The position numbers and the translations under genes were made by a program. DNA of 64,000 bases from Afipia sp. GTDB taxonomy: Bacteria > Pseudomonadota > Alphaproteobacteria > Rhizobiales > Xanthobacteraceae. The stretch covers positions 186,001 through 250,000 of the forward strand of contig JACQDM010000007.1 in assembly GCA_016201045.1 (NCBI GenBank). The letters are read 5' to 3'. Numbering within the stretch: the stretch's first letter is position 1; each line of letters starts with the position of its first letter. The notes beneath the pieces were generated by a model. That model was not told the DNA's origin, searched no databases, and worked only from the letters and a program-made list of their open reading frames with translations. Shown piece after piece: positions 17,466-26,762 of the stretch.

Positions 17466-18647
17466 TCACCCTCTAACTAATACACCTGACAGCTTTCTCC
17501 AAGCCTCAAGAGTGCGATCGATCTCCGCTTCTGAGGTCTGCCAGCCGGTACTCAAACGCAGCGCTCCCGCTGCGACATTGTGTGGAACGTTCATTGCCGC
17601 AAGCACATGGGAAGGCTGGACTTTCCCGGATGAACAGGCGGAACCGGACGACAGCGCAATTCCTTCGAGATCGAAGGCAATCACCGCAGTTTCTGCCTTC
17701 ATGCCCGGTGCGGCGAAAAGCGTCGTATTGGGGATTCGCGGCACGGATTCACCAAAGATCACGACGCCCGGCGTGGCCTTCAGCCCAGCTTCCAGCCGGC
17801 TCCGGAGCCGCAACATCCGCTCCGAGTCTTCTGTCATGGCCCGCATTGCGGCATCGGTTGCTGCTCCGAATCCTACAATGCCAGCCACATTCTCGGTTCC
17901 AGCCCGCCGTCCCTGCTCCTGACCACCGCCGCGAACCAGCGAACTCAGTCCCTGAACGCCGTCAGCTAAGAGGAGCGCGCCAACACCCTTCGGGCCGCCG
18001 AGTTTGTGCGCCGATAACGTGATGCAATCCGCACCGAGCGCATTTAGGTCGACTGGAATCTTTCCGAAGGCTTGAATCGCGTCTACGTGGAGCACGCTGC
18101 CTGCAGCGTGAATGAGCGCAGCGACTTCGGCGATCGGCTGAATAGCGCCCGTTTCGTTGTTGGCGAGCATGATCGACACCAACGCCGGACCGTTGGAGTT
18201 CAGCGCCAGCCGAAGTGCGTCGAGATCGACAACGCCTTCGCGCGTAACGGGCGCTTGCGTTATGACATCTGACGAAAAACGCCCGCCCGCGAGCACCGAC
18301 GGATGTTCGATCGTCGAAACAATCAGGCGTTCGACCGGAGCGCCGCCCTGTCGATGCAATCCCGGCGAGAGCGCTAACGCGTTCGCCTCAGTCCCTCCCG
18401 ATGTAAAAATCACGTTTCGCGCTTGCGCACCAACGGCTTTCGCCACAATAGAGCGCGCGCACTCGACAACGCTTCGCGCGGCACGCCCTTCTTCGTGGAC
18501 CGACGATGGGTTGCCGACGGTCTCCAGCGCGGACGCCGTCGCAACTCGCGCTTCTGGGCGAAGCAGCGCAGTCGCATTCCAATCGAGATAGATTCGGCCG
18601 CGCGACACGCCTGCAAACCTTTCTGAATTCACTAAAATGTCCGGCAT
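17466..18647 (-). CDS. Cysteine desulfurase, IscS/NifS-like (group I)
   Basis: A 393-residue PLP-dependent cysteine desulfurase. The PLP Lys lies in LSAHKLGGPKGVGALLL and the persulfide Cys in LSSGSACSSGKVQPSH, whose extended loop marks group I. It supplies sulfur for Fe-S clusters, thiolated tRNA or other products. It heads the suf run, 104 bp before sufB, so the locus has both a group I and a group II (SufS) desulfurase. The N-terminus (MPDILVNSERFAGVSRGRIYLDWNA) has about 17 residues ahead of the usual family start. No Rrf2/IscR-type regulator gene is present upstream, where an alpha/beta hydrolase gene diverges. Confidence 0.9.
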   Translation of the reverse strand: MPDILVNSERFAGVSRGRIYLDWNATALLRPEARVATASALETVGNPSSVHEEGRAARSVVECARSIVAKAVGAQARNVIFTSGGTEANALALSPGLHRQGGAPVERLIVSTIEHPSVLAGGRFSSDVITQAPVTREGVVDLDALRLALNSNGPALVSIMLANNETGAIQPIAEVAALIHAAGSVLHVDAIQAFGKIPVDLNALGADCITLSAHKLGGPKGVGALLLADGVQGLSSLVRGGGQEQGRRAGTENVAGIVGFGAATDAAMRAMTEDSERMLRLRSRLEAGLKATPGVVIFGESVPRIPNTTLFAAPGMKAETAVIAFDLEGIALSSGSACSSGKVQPSHVLAAMNVPHNVAAGALRLSTGWQTSEAEIDRTLEAWRKLSGVLVRG

Positions 18648-18831
18648 CGCTGGGCATATTGGCCCGCCGAACCGGCTTAATATGCTTGATTTTCGCCCTG
18701 CGCCCTATGCTAGAACGCGGCCTCAGATTCTCGCCTTTGCGGGCCTAAACCCGCCGACAGCCACCGACGTTCCATTTGCACAGGCCAATCGCCTGCACAA
18801 CGTCGATTGACCATTTCGCTAAGGATGCTCG

Positions 18832-19479
18832 ATGCCTGAAGTTATTTTCACCGGCCCCGCCGGCCGTCTTGAAGGCCGCTATCATCCAGCGAAGCAGAAG
18901 AACGCGCCGATTGCGATGGTGCTGCATCCGCATCCGCAGTTCCACGGCACGATGAATCATCAGATTGTCTATCAGGTCTATTACTCGTTCGTCGCGCGCG
19001 GCTTCTCGGTGTTGCGATTCAACTTTCGAGGCGTCGGACGCAGCCAAGGTTCGTTCGATCACGGCACGGGCGAATTGTCGGATGCGGCGTCGGCGCTTGA
19101 TTGGGCACAGACCATCAATCCGGAAGCGCGCGCCTGCTGGGTTGCGGGATTTTCCTTCGGCGCGTGGATCGGCATGCAGCTTTTGATGCGCCGCCCGGAA
19201 GTCGAGGGTTTCATTTCGATCGCGCCGCCTGCCAATCTCTACGACTTCTCGTTTCTCGCACCCTGCCCCTCGTCAGGCCTGATCGTTCACGGCGACAAGG
19301 ATATGGTCGTACCGCAGAAGGACGTGAACACGCTGGTGGAAAAGCTGAAGACGCAAAAAGGCATCGTGATCGATCAGCAGGTGATTCCCGGCGCCAATCA
19401 CTTCTTCGACGGCAAGCTGGAGCCGCTGATGGAATCGGTGACATCATATCTCGACATGCGGCTTGCCAACGTCCGCTAG
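18832..19479 (+). CDS. Alpha/beta hydrolase (serine hydrolase)
   Basis: A 215-residue hydrolase with the nucleophile elbow GFSFGAWIG (about residues 105-113), the acid in VHGDKDMVV and the catalytic His in GANHFFDGK. The oxyanion/entry segment VLHPHPQFHGTMNH is typical of a small family of short bacterial alpha/beta hydrolases with unknown substrates. The ATG at 18832 has an AAGGA site 6 nt upstream. It is divergent from the IscS-like gene across 184 bp and ends at a strong terminator. Confidence 0.87.
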   Translation: MPEVIFTGPAGRLEGRYHPAKQKNAPIAMVLHPHPQFHGTMNHQIVYQVYYSFVARGFSVLRFNFRGVGRSQGSFDHGTGELSDAASALDWAQTINPEARACWVAGFSFGAWIGMQLLMRRPEVEGFISIAPPANLYDFSFLAPCPSSGLIVHGDKDMVVPQKDVNTLVEKLKTQKGIVIDQQVIPGANHFFDGKLEPLMESVTSYLDMRLANVR

Positions 19480-19503
19480 GACGAGCGTCTGCTCGGAATA
19501 AAA

Positions 19504-19534
19504 AATGGCGCGAGCGGGATCAGCTCGCGCCATT
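19504..19534 (+). terminator. Intrinsic terminator after alpha/beta hydrolase
   Basis: A perfect 12-bp stem (AATGGCGCGAGC 19504-19515 with GCTCGCGCCATT 19523-19534) and a 7-nt loop, preceded by an A-run. It lies between the convergent alpha/beta hydrolase and GST genes and can serve both. Confidence 0.85.
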
Positions 19535-19555
19535 CTTGTAACTGGACCTGCACCC

Positions 19556-20230
19556 TCAAGCAGCGGCGCGCCGATCCAGCCGGGACAAATACGCTCCGTG
19601 CTTCGTCATGAAAGCGCGCAATCGATCGTGATAGTTAGCACTGACTGCGCTCATCACTGACTCGCGTTCGCGAAGACTTTTCCGCCAGCGCGCGATGTTC
19701 GGCTTGTTCGCAAGGATGCCGAAATCGCCGATCTCATCGAACACGTCGAAATAGCGAAACACCGGCGCAAACACCGCGTCCACAAGAGAGAACTCCGCTC
19801 CATCGAACCAGGGCGACGCAACGAGACGCTCTTCCAGCTTCGCAAAACGTGCTTCGGCTTGTTTTGCTTTCGCCTTGAACCCGGCTTCATCTGAGATCGT
19901 CTCCAGTCCCCAGATGTCGCCAAGCGCGGCGGAACTGAACTCGATCCATGCGCGGTGCTCTGCGCGTTTCAGCGGATCCTTAGGGTGTAGCGGATTCGGC
20001 TGAGTCTCTTCGAGGTATTCAAGAATGACGGCAGACTCGAAAATCGCGGTGTCGCCGACAACCAGCACAGGTGTCTTCCCGAGCGGCGAGATTTTCAGGA
20101 ACCAGTCGGGCTTGTTGTTGAGATCGATGTCGATTCGCTCGAACGGCACTCCCTTCTCGGTAAGGGCGATCACCGCACGCTGTACGTAGGGGCATAACGC
20201 ATGGCTGATGAGCTTCAATTTGGTCGTCAT
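19556..20230 (-). CDS. Glutathione S-transferase family protein
   Basis: A 224-residue cytosolic GST-fold protein. The N-terminal thioredoxin-like domain has SHALCPYVQRAVIALTEKGVPFE (a Cys at the usual catalytic position), cis-Pro in GKTPVLVV, and the glutathione-binding FESAVILEYLEE. The C-terminal helical domain carries FSLVDAVFAPVFRYFD. Members conjugate or reduce electrophiles; the substrate is unknown. The start at 20230 follows ACGAGGT. Its ATG overlaps the stop of a 43-codon ORF (ATGA), and both genes sit behind a palindrome-bearing promoter. Confidence 0.88.
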   Translation of the reverse strand: MTTKLKLISHALCPYVQRAVIALTEKGVPFERIDIDLNNKPDWFLKISPLGKTPVLVVGDTAIFESAVILEYLEETQPNPLHPKDPLKRAEHRAWIEFSSAALGDIWGLETISDEAGFKAKAKQAEARFAKLEERLVASPWFDGAEFSLVDAVFAPVFRYFDVFDEIGDFGILANKPNIARWRKSLRERESVMSAVSANYHDRLRAFMTKHGAYLSRLDRRAAA

Positions 20231-20358
20231 ACCTCGTCTCCATGAATGGGCTGGCGGCGCTCCAGCACATGCGCGACGCGATGACGGGTCGCGCAGATGA
20301 TCGCAGGCGCGGTACGCCAGATTTGGATTGCCAGAAAAAACGTGTCGCCGATCTGCAT
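20227..20358 (-). CDS. Small ORF (43 aa) translationally coupled to GST gene
   Basis: This ORF is too short for routine gene finding. It begins at ATG 20358 with GAGGA 6 nt upstream and ends in a TGA that overlaps the GST ATG. The product begins MQIGDTFFLAIQIWRTAP and continues with an Arg/His-rich helix-like part (ATRHRVAHVLERRQP). The good ribosome-binding site, the ATGA overlap and the position just downstream of a strong promoter support translation. It could be a real small protein or a leader ORF that loads ribosomes for the GST gene. I recognise no family. Confidence 0.5.
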   Translation of the reverse strand: MQIGDTFFLAIQIWRTAPAIICATRHRVAHVLERRQPIHGDEV

Positions 20359-20375
20359 CGCGAGTCCTCAAAATA

Positions 20376-20432
20376 ATGCACTTGCATCTATTAAGATGCA
20401 TTTGCATTGATTGTCAAGATTCATGCATTTGC
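20376..20432. repeat. Three copies of ATGCAYTTGC around the GST-operon promoter
   Basis: ATGCACTTGC (20376-20385), ATGCATTTGC (20396-20405) and ATGCATTTGC (20423-20432) are direct repeats, 20 and 27 bp apart start to start. They overlap the -10 palindrome and flank the -35. They look like multiple sites for one DNA-binding protein. Confidence 0.6.
20383..20417 (-). promoter_or_regulatory. Promoter with overlapping palindromic operator for the small ORF-GST operon
   Basis: On the minus strand a consensus -35 TTGACA (20412-20417) stands 16 bp from a CTTAAT -10 (20390-20395), placing transcription about 25 nt before the small ORF. An inverted repeat with 7-bp arms, TGCATCT-ATTA-AGATGCA (20383-20400), covers the -10. 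This is the layout of a repressor site. The regulator is not next to it. Confidence 0.65.
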
Positions 20433-20438
20433 TTGAAA

Positions 20439-21533
20439 TCACGGTTTCGCGAGAACCCCGCCCGCCAACGGTTTCGGCGCGCCAGTGGTCCCGGGAAACG
20501 TCAGCGGCAAGCCCTTAAGGCTGCGAACGGCCATAAAGGCGAACGCTTGCGCCTCGACTGCGTCGCCTGACCAGCCAAGGTCATGGCCGCGGGCGACCGT
20601 GGCGGGACGCAGCCGCTCACTTAGCATTCGCATCAGGGCTGGGTTGTTTGCCCCGCCGCCAACGACAATCCATTCCCTTGGCAGCTTTGGTAAAAAGGAC
20701 GTGACGCACGCAATCGAATCCGCCGTAAATGCCGTGAGCGTCGCAGCGCCGTCTTCAACATTTATGTTTCCGATTGCGAGTGTCGCGAAATCGTTTCGAT
20801 CGAGCGACTTCGGCAACGGCTTTGTGAAGAACGGAAGCCCCAGCGCATGCGAGAGCCAGCCCTCGTCGATGCGTCCCTTAGCCGCCGCCCTGCCATCACG
20901 ATCGACGGCCTCGCCGGTCATCCGCAACATAAAGTCGTCGATCAATGCGTTGCCAGGACCAGTGTCGCAGGCGATGAGCGTATCGCCGTCGATGTATGTG
21001 ATGTTCGCAATACCGCCGATGTTGACGACAACCGTAGGTGCCGCCACTCCACCCCGCTGAACGAGCGCGCGATGATAGACGGGAACCAGCGGCGCACCCT
21101 GTCCCCCCGCCGCAACATCTGCGGCGCGCATATCGTAGACGACCGGAATATGGAGTGCCGAAGCGAGCGCCCCGCCATTTCCGATTTGAACCGTTAGCCG
21201 TCGTTCGGGCCGATGAAGAACTGTTTGCCCGTGAAACCCGATCACGCCTATGTCGTTGTGGACGACGTCATGTTCGGTCATGAAGGAGCGTACTGCCTCA
21301 ATGTGCGCACGCGTCACTAAATTCTCGGCTTCCGAAAGAATGCCCAGGCGGGAATTACGTTCCTCAAGCGACATCGAGATCGCAAGAGCGTCTCGCAAGA
21401 GATTGCGCTCTGCGTCCGTATAGGGGCGATACCCGACAGGCCCGAAGGCAGCGATGCGTTCGCCATCGGTGTCGATCAGCGCGACATCGATGCCGTCCAG
21501 CGACGTTCCGCTCATCAGCCCAATAGCCCTCAT
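20439..21533 (-). CDS. anmK: Anhydro-N-acetylmuramic acid kinase
   Basis: A 364-residue sugar kinase that recycles cell-wall anhydro-MurNAc to MurNAc-6-phosphate. The diagnostic start MRAIGLMSGTSLDGIDVALID is at the N-terminus, IGFHGQTVLHRP follows near residue 90, and GGIANITYI, ACDTGPGNALIDD and VVGGGANNPALM give the ATP/sugar site. The start at 21533 gives the family length; the frame stays open to 21773 without homology. It is divergent from tyrS across 90 bp. Confidence 0.93.
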   Translation of the reverse strand: MRAIGLMSGTSLDGIDVALIDTDGERIAAFGPVGYRPYTDAERNLLRDALAISMSLEERNSRLGILSEAENLVTRAHIEAVRSFMTEHDVVHNDIGVIGFHGQTVLHRPERRLTVQIGNGGALASALHIPVVYDMRAADVAAGGQGAPLVPVYHRALVQRGGVAAPTVVVNIGGIANITYIDGDTLIACDTGPGNALIDDFMLRMTGEAVDRDGRAAAKGRIDEGWLSHALGLPFFTKPLPKSLDRNDFATLAIGNINVEDGAATLTAFTADSIACVTSFLPKLPREWIVVGGGANNPALMRMLSERLRPATVARGHDLGWSGDAVEAQAFAFMAVRSLKGLPLTFPGTTGAPKPLAGGVLAKP

Positions 21534-21623
21534 GAATACCGGCTCCTCGGTTGAATCCGACGATGGACCTGATACACCATAGGCCACAGCCAATAATGAC
21601 ATCCGATCCAGAGAAGCCTCACG

Positions 21624-22877
21624 ATGAGCGCCTACAAGTCCGATTTTCTCAACGTCCTGTCGAGCCGCGGATTCATCCATCAGGTTTCCGAACCTGAAGC
21701 GCTGGACGATCTCGCGTCGAAAGGGCCGATCACAGGCTATATCGGATTCGACTGCACCGCGCCTTCCCTTCATGTCGGCTCATTGTTGCCGATCATGATG
21801 CTGCACTGGATGCAGCAGACCGGCCACCGTCCGATTGCGCTGATGGGCGGAGGAACCACGCGGGTCGGCGACCCTTCGGGCAAGGACGAAACCCGCAAGA
21901 TTCTCACCGACGCCGATATTGCGGCGAATCTCGCGGGCATTCGCACCGTCTTCGATAAATTTCTCAAATTCGGCGACGGCAAAACCGATGCGTTGATGAT
22001 GAACAATAACGATTGGCTCGCGCCGCTGAACTACATCGACTTCCTGCGCGATGTCGGCAAGCACTTCTCCGTGAACCGGATGCTGTCATTCGATTCCGTG
22101 AAGATGCGCCTTGAGCGCCAGCACGAATTGTCGTTCCTCGAATTTAACTACATGATTTTGCAGGCCTACGATTTTGTCGAACTGAATAAGCGAACCGGGT
22201 GCATCTTGCAGATGGGCGGATCCGATCAGTGGGGCAACATCGTCAACGGCATCGACCTCGGCCGACGCATGGAGAACGCGCATCTGTTTGCGCTCACTTC
22301 ACCTCTCCTGACGACATCGGCAGGCGCGAAGATGGGAAAGACTGCAGCCGGCGCGATCTGGCTCAATCAGGATCGGCTCAGCGCCTACGATTACTGGCAA
22401 TTCTGGCGCAATACTGAGGACGCCGATGTCGAGCGTTTCCTCAAGCTGTTTACGATCCTTCCGCTCAGCGAAATCGCAAAACTTGCTGCCCTCAAGGGAC
22501 AAGACATCAACGACGCGAAGAAAATTCTTGCGACGGAGGCTACGGCGCTCGTTCATGGACGCGCCGCAGCCGACAGAGCGTCGGAAACCGCGCGGCAAAC
22601 TTTCGAAGAAGGCGCGGTCGCGCAGAGTCTTCCAACCTTCGAAATTCTGCGCAAGGACCTGGAGAGCGGTTACGGCATTCTTGTCGCCAATGTCGCGGTC
22701 GGCTTCGTTAAATCGAACGGCGAAGCACGCCGGCAAATCCAGTCAGGCGGCGTCCGCGTCAACGACGTCGTCGTGACGGACGAAAAAATGACGCTCACGC
22801 CCGCAAACCTGTCGTCGGAAGGCGTTATCAAGCTATCGATGGGCAAGAAACGTCACGCGCTACTGAAGCCTGTGTGA
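21624..22877 (+). CDS. tyrS: Tyrosyl-tRNA synthetase
   Basis: A 417-residue class I aminoacyl-tRNA synthetase that charges tRNA-Tyr. It has the HIGH-like HVGSL (about residues 51-55), the tyrosine pocket in [15 protein letters not shown], the KMSKS-like KMGKT (about 235-239), and a C-terminal S4-type RNA-binding domain (QSGGVRVND). The length fits bacterial TyrRS. It ends 8 bp before the stop of the convergent AsmA-like gene. Confidence 0.96.
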   Translation: MSAYKSDFLNVLSSRGFIHQVSEPEALDDLASKGPITGYIGFDCTAPSLHVGSLLPIMMLHWMQQTGHRPIALMGGGTTRVGDPSGKDETRKILTDADIAANLAGIRTVFDKFLKFGDGKTDALMMNNNDWLAPLNYIDFLRDVGKHFSVNRMLSFDSVKMRLERQHELSFLEFNYMILQAYDFVELNKRTGCILQMGGSDQWGNIVNGIDLGRRMENAHLFALTSPLLTTSAGAKMGKTAAGAIWLNQDRLSAYDYWQFWRNTEDADVERFLKLFTILPLSEIAKLAALKGQDINDAKKILATEATALVHGRAAADRASETARQTFEEGAVAQSLPTFEILRKDLESGYGILVANVAVGFVKSNGEARRQIQSGGVRVNDVVVTDEKMTLTPANLSSEGVIKLSMGKKRHALLKPV

Positions 22878-22885
22878 TCGGTCGA

Positions 22886-25800
22886 TTAGTTGTTGGTCGG
22901 CGCGTTGAAATCCTGCGGCGAATTCTGCTTTCCGGTGCCGAATTCGAAAATTTTACGAAACACGCCCGGCGCCATCGCCGAAATCGGATTGACCCGCAGC
23001 ACAGGCGCGCCCGGCGTACCGACCACTTCGTAGGTAATACCAATCAGGCCTTCATTGCTTCCGCCGCCGAGAAACAGTCCGACAATCGGAATCTGCCCGA
23101 ACATGTTGTTCAGGCCGAACAACGGCACGAAGGTGCCACTCATCCGAACTTCATTGCCGGGGTAGTCGATATTGCCTTCGATCGTTGCGCCTACGGTCGG
23201 GCCGCGAACAACACCGTCCCTGATTCTCAATTGGCCCGCCTGCTTCGTGAACTCGGCCCGCATGCGTGAAAATGCAATGCCCTGCGACGTACCATTCGGG
23301 TTGTTCGCCACCGCACGATCCAGCGCGGTTTCTCCCTTGACCACGAAGTCCCGCGCGTTAAGCAGACCTTCCTGAGCGGCGGTTGCGTCGGCTGAGGGCG
23401 GATCCATCGCAACCCACATCTGGCCGCCGAACATCTTCGCATAGGTATCTGTGAAGCGGAAAAACGCGCCGGCATCATTGGTTTCGAGATAAAGCACGTC
23501 GCGGTTTTGCGCCCGCCGCAGATCGCCGATAACCGGCGTATCGCGGCCGATCTTTCCGGCAAGCGCGAACGATTTGATAGCGCCGCTGCGCCGCGAGAGC
23601 TTGATATCGACACTTCGCAACGCTTCTCCATAGTAGCCGGCGATAGCACCGAGCTTTGCATCGACATCGAGATCAAAATTTTTCGCTTTGTCTTTCGGCG
23701 TTTCGCGCCCGGATAGCGTACTCTTGATAAAGCCGCGACCGTCGAACACTTCGCCGCGCATCGTGACTTTCATGATGCCATCCGGCGAACGCTCAGCTTT
23801 CAGACTGGTCTTGTCGCCCTCAGACGGAGAGAACGTCGGAAAAGACGCGCTGACCAGATCGTTCTTGTCGTCGACTTCTACGACTCCCTTGATCAACGTT
23901 CCGCTGCCCTCGACAAGAATATCCTCAAAGCGCGTGCCCTGCGGCTTCTGCACGACGTTGAATGTCATCTTCGTTGTCTTCCCGGCGACCTTTGTCCAGC
24001 CGGGCAAAAGATTGTCGATCTTCGCAGCCGTTAAGTCCGCCTCGACGCCGAAGCGATTTTCCTTGTCAGTTCCACCCATCTTGCCAGCGAGTTTGAACGG
24101 GATCGCGCCGCTTAAGCTCGATCCGAGATCGACGCCGAGACGCGCTCGCGCTGCATCGTCGAGTGTGGCGGAAAGCTTTACATCCGCGTCGCCGTCGTTG
24201 AGTTTGCGATAATCCAAAGCTGCCGGTTGCCCGCCAATCTTGACGTCGCCTTTGACGCGGTATCCCTGATTGTCGGCAACGATCTTCAGCGCGCTGGCTT
24301 CCAACTTCTGATTGAGAGCAAGTTTGTCGACGGCTAGCGAGCCGAGGTCGAGGTTGACCGAGTAGGTCGTGTCGGCCTTCGTCAGCGCATTCTTCAGCGG
24401 CATCCCGAGCGTTACGATTGCGGCGATCGTGCCCTTGGCGGTGTTGGGATCGACGCTCGCTTCGTTGAAATCGCTAAGACGATCGGATTGAAGAATTTCG
24501 GCAGCAGCTGGCACCGGCCCTTCTATGCGGAAGCGGACACGCGCTGGAGACGGTTTAGGCACCAGGTCAGGAACCTCGAACACAAAATCCGTCATCGTCA
24601 GCTTGCGCCCGGACGGCGTGTCGACCATGCCTTGAGGCACGGTCACGGTTACCGTCCGGCCGCTGATGCGGCCCTTCATGTCACCGTCGCGAACCGACGG
24701 CATCTCATCCACCGGCCGCACGGTCACGTTGGTGGCGAGGAAATTGATCGACAGACCGTCGTCAGGGATCGGCGGCCCGCCACGCACGAGAGTGCGCGTC
24801 GGCGCATTGATAGCGATGTCGAGTTGCTGCAGCGTTCCTTTTTCGACACGGTCGATAGTCCATTCGCGAACTTCGGGCGCGACGAGCACAGGCCAGATCC
24901 GCTTAAGCACAGCTGCAGGCATCGGCGTCGCCGCCATGCCAAGCGTCAGACGAGGTTCAGTGCCGGAATAGTCGAGCGTTCCTGATCCCGCGATTCCGAT
25001 CTCGCCATTGCTGATATCGCACTGGGTCAAAACCACACGACGATTGTCTGTGTCCAGTCGAACCCTGACGGCGATGCGATTGAAGAGCACCGCATCCTCA
25101 CCCTTCGGGCCGGCGAGCAGGAAATTTCCTCCACTGAGACCAAGCTGCCAGACCGGCACGCTGTCGTTGGGTGCCTCAAGATGCGCGAGCGACGTGAAAC
25201 GATTAGTGCCGGAATAAACGTGGAACGGAGCAACAAACGCGCGATGCGTCGAATCCCATTCGACACGCATCTCGACGCGGTCGATCTCCATCGGATATTC
25301 GGGTACTTTCAAATCGACGACTTCGCCTTTTCCAGCCGTGATCTCGCCGCGAAAATAAGTTGGCAACCCGTCGCGCGCGATCTCGCCCTTGAGGTCGCCG
25401 CTCAACGGCAGATCGGCTGCGTAAGTAAAATCCTTCAGCCGCGCGGCCAAGAGAAGATTGTTGGACGGCACTTTATCGGCATTGATTTCGACCGATCTTA
25501 CGCCATCGGCCGGCGCTCCGACGGCGACTTTCAACTGCCAGCCGTTCTTGCCTTCCTCGCCGACATTAAAAGCGACGCCGCCACCGAGCGGTCGGCGAAG
25601 ACCGAGACTGATATTCTGGAACGTGAACTGGCTGTTGCTGCGCTGGTCGTCGACCGTCAGTGCGCCATTGCGCAAGCCGATCTCGTTGAGGCTCTGTCCG
25701 TCGAGGCCTTTGGCACCAAGACTGTCGAGCCAGTCGAGCGCTGCGATCAAAGCGCTCGTTGTAGGCGCGGCCGGTGGCGTCGGCGTGAGCGGCGAAGGCG

Positions 25801-26575
25801 CGATCGGCGATGCCTGGAATGGCGCGGCCGGCAATGTCGGAACGGCGGGTGCGGTTTTGACCGCCACCTTACCTGTCGCCAGCGGAGTATTGCTCTGCCC
25901 CGTCGAGACGATGACGCGTCCATCGGGGGTAATGCGAACGGACAATTCCGCGCCGACGAGTCGCAATGTCTCTGCACGCAATCGCCCAACCATCAGCGCT
26001 GCCCCGGACAAGCGCACTTCGGCCTTCGGTGCGCTGGCGACGATATTGCGATCGCGATCTCGCACGATGACGTCAAGCAACCGGACAGCAATACGAATTC
26101 GGCCCGCACGCTCGATCTGCGTGCCACCGACTTCGACGGTGTGATCCTTACCGAGGTTTTCTTCGATGGCCGCCGCCAACCACGGCGTCAGGATGTTCAG
26201 ATTGATGGGCCCAGCGCCGAGCCGAAGCCAGAGCCCGCCGAACGCGACGCCTGAAAGCACGCCGAGGATCGCACCGCCGAAAATCGTCCGCCTCACCCAG
26301 GGGCGCACATGCGTCAGGCGCCGAAGCCACCAGAAGCGATCAGTGACGTGATGGATACCGATCGTCGGACGCTTCAGCAGCGTGCGCGCGTGCTTGCTCG
26401 CGGCCTCGTCATGGTGATCCCAGCCGTGATCATCCCAATGATGCTCATCAGCGGTCTTTGCTTTCCAGGCTTTTTGCGGCTCGGAGCTGGGCATCGCCTC
26501 TCGGTGCTGGCGGGTCGCGTGTTTGCTGCCGGGCTTCGCAGCGCCAAGTCTGGATGCTCGCCAGATCGCCGCCAT
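22886..26575 (-). CDS. AsmA-like / YhdP-type (DUF3971) envelope protein
   Basis: A 1229-residue protein anchored by one N-terminal helix (about residues 98-116, GGAILGVLSGVAFGGLWLRLG) with a very long periplasmic part rich in beta strands. The C-terminal region (GGQMWVAMDPP, RMRAEFTKQAG, then GLIGITYEVVGTPGAPVLRVNPISAMAPG) is typical of AsmA-like C-terminal domains. Members are thought to form bridge-like hydrophobic grooves that carry phospholipids to the outer membrane. The cytoplasmic N-terminus has an unusual His/Asp/Trp cluster (DEHHWDDHGWDHHDE). ATG 26494 has a better ribosome-binding site (GAGAGG) than 26575, so the protein may be 27 residues shorter. Confidence 0.85.
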   Translation of the reverse strand: MAAIWRASRLGAAKPGSKHATRQHREAMPSSEPQKAWKAKTADEHHWDDHGWDHHDEAASKHARTLLKRPTIGIHHVTDRFWWLRRLTHVRPWVRRTIFGGAILGVLSGVAFGGLWLRLGAGPINLNILTPWLAAAIEENLGKDHTVEVGGTQIERAGRIRIAVRLLDVIVRDRDRNIVASAPKAEVRLSGAALMVGRLRAETLRLVGAELSVRITPDGRVIVSTGQSNTPLATGKVAVKTAPAVPTLPAAPFQASPIAPSPLTPTPPAAPTTSALIAALDWLDSLGAKGLDGQSLNEIGLRNGALTVDDQRSNSQFTFQNISLGLRRPLGGGVAFNVGEEGKNGWQLKVAVGAPADGVRSVEINADKVPSNNLLLAARLKDFTYAADLPLSGDLKGEIARDGLPTYFRGEITAGKGEVVDLKVPEYPMEIDRVEMRVEWDSTHRAFVAPFHVYSGTNRFTSLAHLEAPNDSVPVWQLGLSGGNFLLAGPKGEDAVLFNRIAVRVRLDTDNRRVVLTQCDISNGEIGIAGSGTLDYSGTEPRLTLGMAATPMPAAVLKRIWPVLVAPEVREWTIDRVEKGTLQQLDIAINAPTRTLVRGGPPIPDDGLSINFLATNVTVRPVDEMPSVRDGDMKGRISGRTVTVTVPQGMVDTPSGRKLTMTDFVFEVPDLVPKPSPARVRFRIEGPVPAAAEILQSDRLSDFNEASVDPNTAKGTIAAIVTLGMPLKNALTKADTTYSVNLDLGSLAVDKLALNQKLEASALKIVADNQGYRVKGDVKIGGQPAALDYRKLNDGDADVKLSATLDDAARARLGVDLGSSLSGAIPFKLAGKMGGTDKENRFGVEADLTAAKIDNLLPGWTKVAGKTTKMTFNVVQKPQGTRFEDILVEGSGTLIKGVVEVDDKNDLVSASFPTFSPSEGDKTSLKAERSPDGIMKVTMRGEVFDGRGFIKSTLSGRETPKDKAKNFDLDVDAKLGAIAGYYGEALRSVDIKLSRRSGAIKSFALAGKIGRDTPVIGDLRRAQNRDVLYLETNDAGAFFRFTDTYAKMFGGQMWVAMDPPSADATAAQEGLLNARDFVVKGETALDRAVANNPNGTSQGIAFSRMRAEFTKQAGQLRIRDGVVRGPTVGATIEGNIDYPGNEVRMSGTFVPLFGLNNMFGQIPIVGLFLGGGSNEGLIGITYEVVGTPGAPVLRVNPISAMAPGVFRKIFEFGTGKQNSPQDFNAPTNN

Positions 26576-26762
26576 CTCAGTTCAAGCCCAAGATCGCCGG
26601 ATTGCCGACATCAGGCTGGTGCCCGAAGACCCATCGGATTCTCTTGTCACCATACCCCGCGCAAGCCAGATTTGCCCAGCCATTCGCCGGATTCTGGCAC
26701 CGCACCGGAGGATCGCCGCCCATATCGGTAGTGAGACGCTGAAAGCGACGAAAGGAAGGCGT

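Noticed and set aside
25181-26254. Plus-strand ORF of 357 codons opposite the AsmA-like gene
   Set aside because: Shadow frame; Arg/Cys-rich with no motif.
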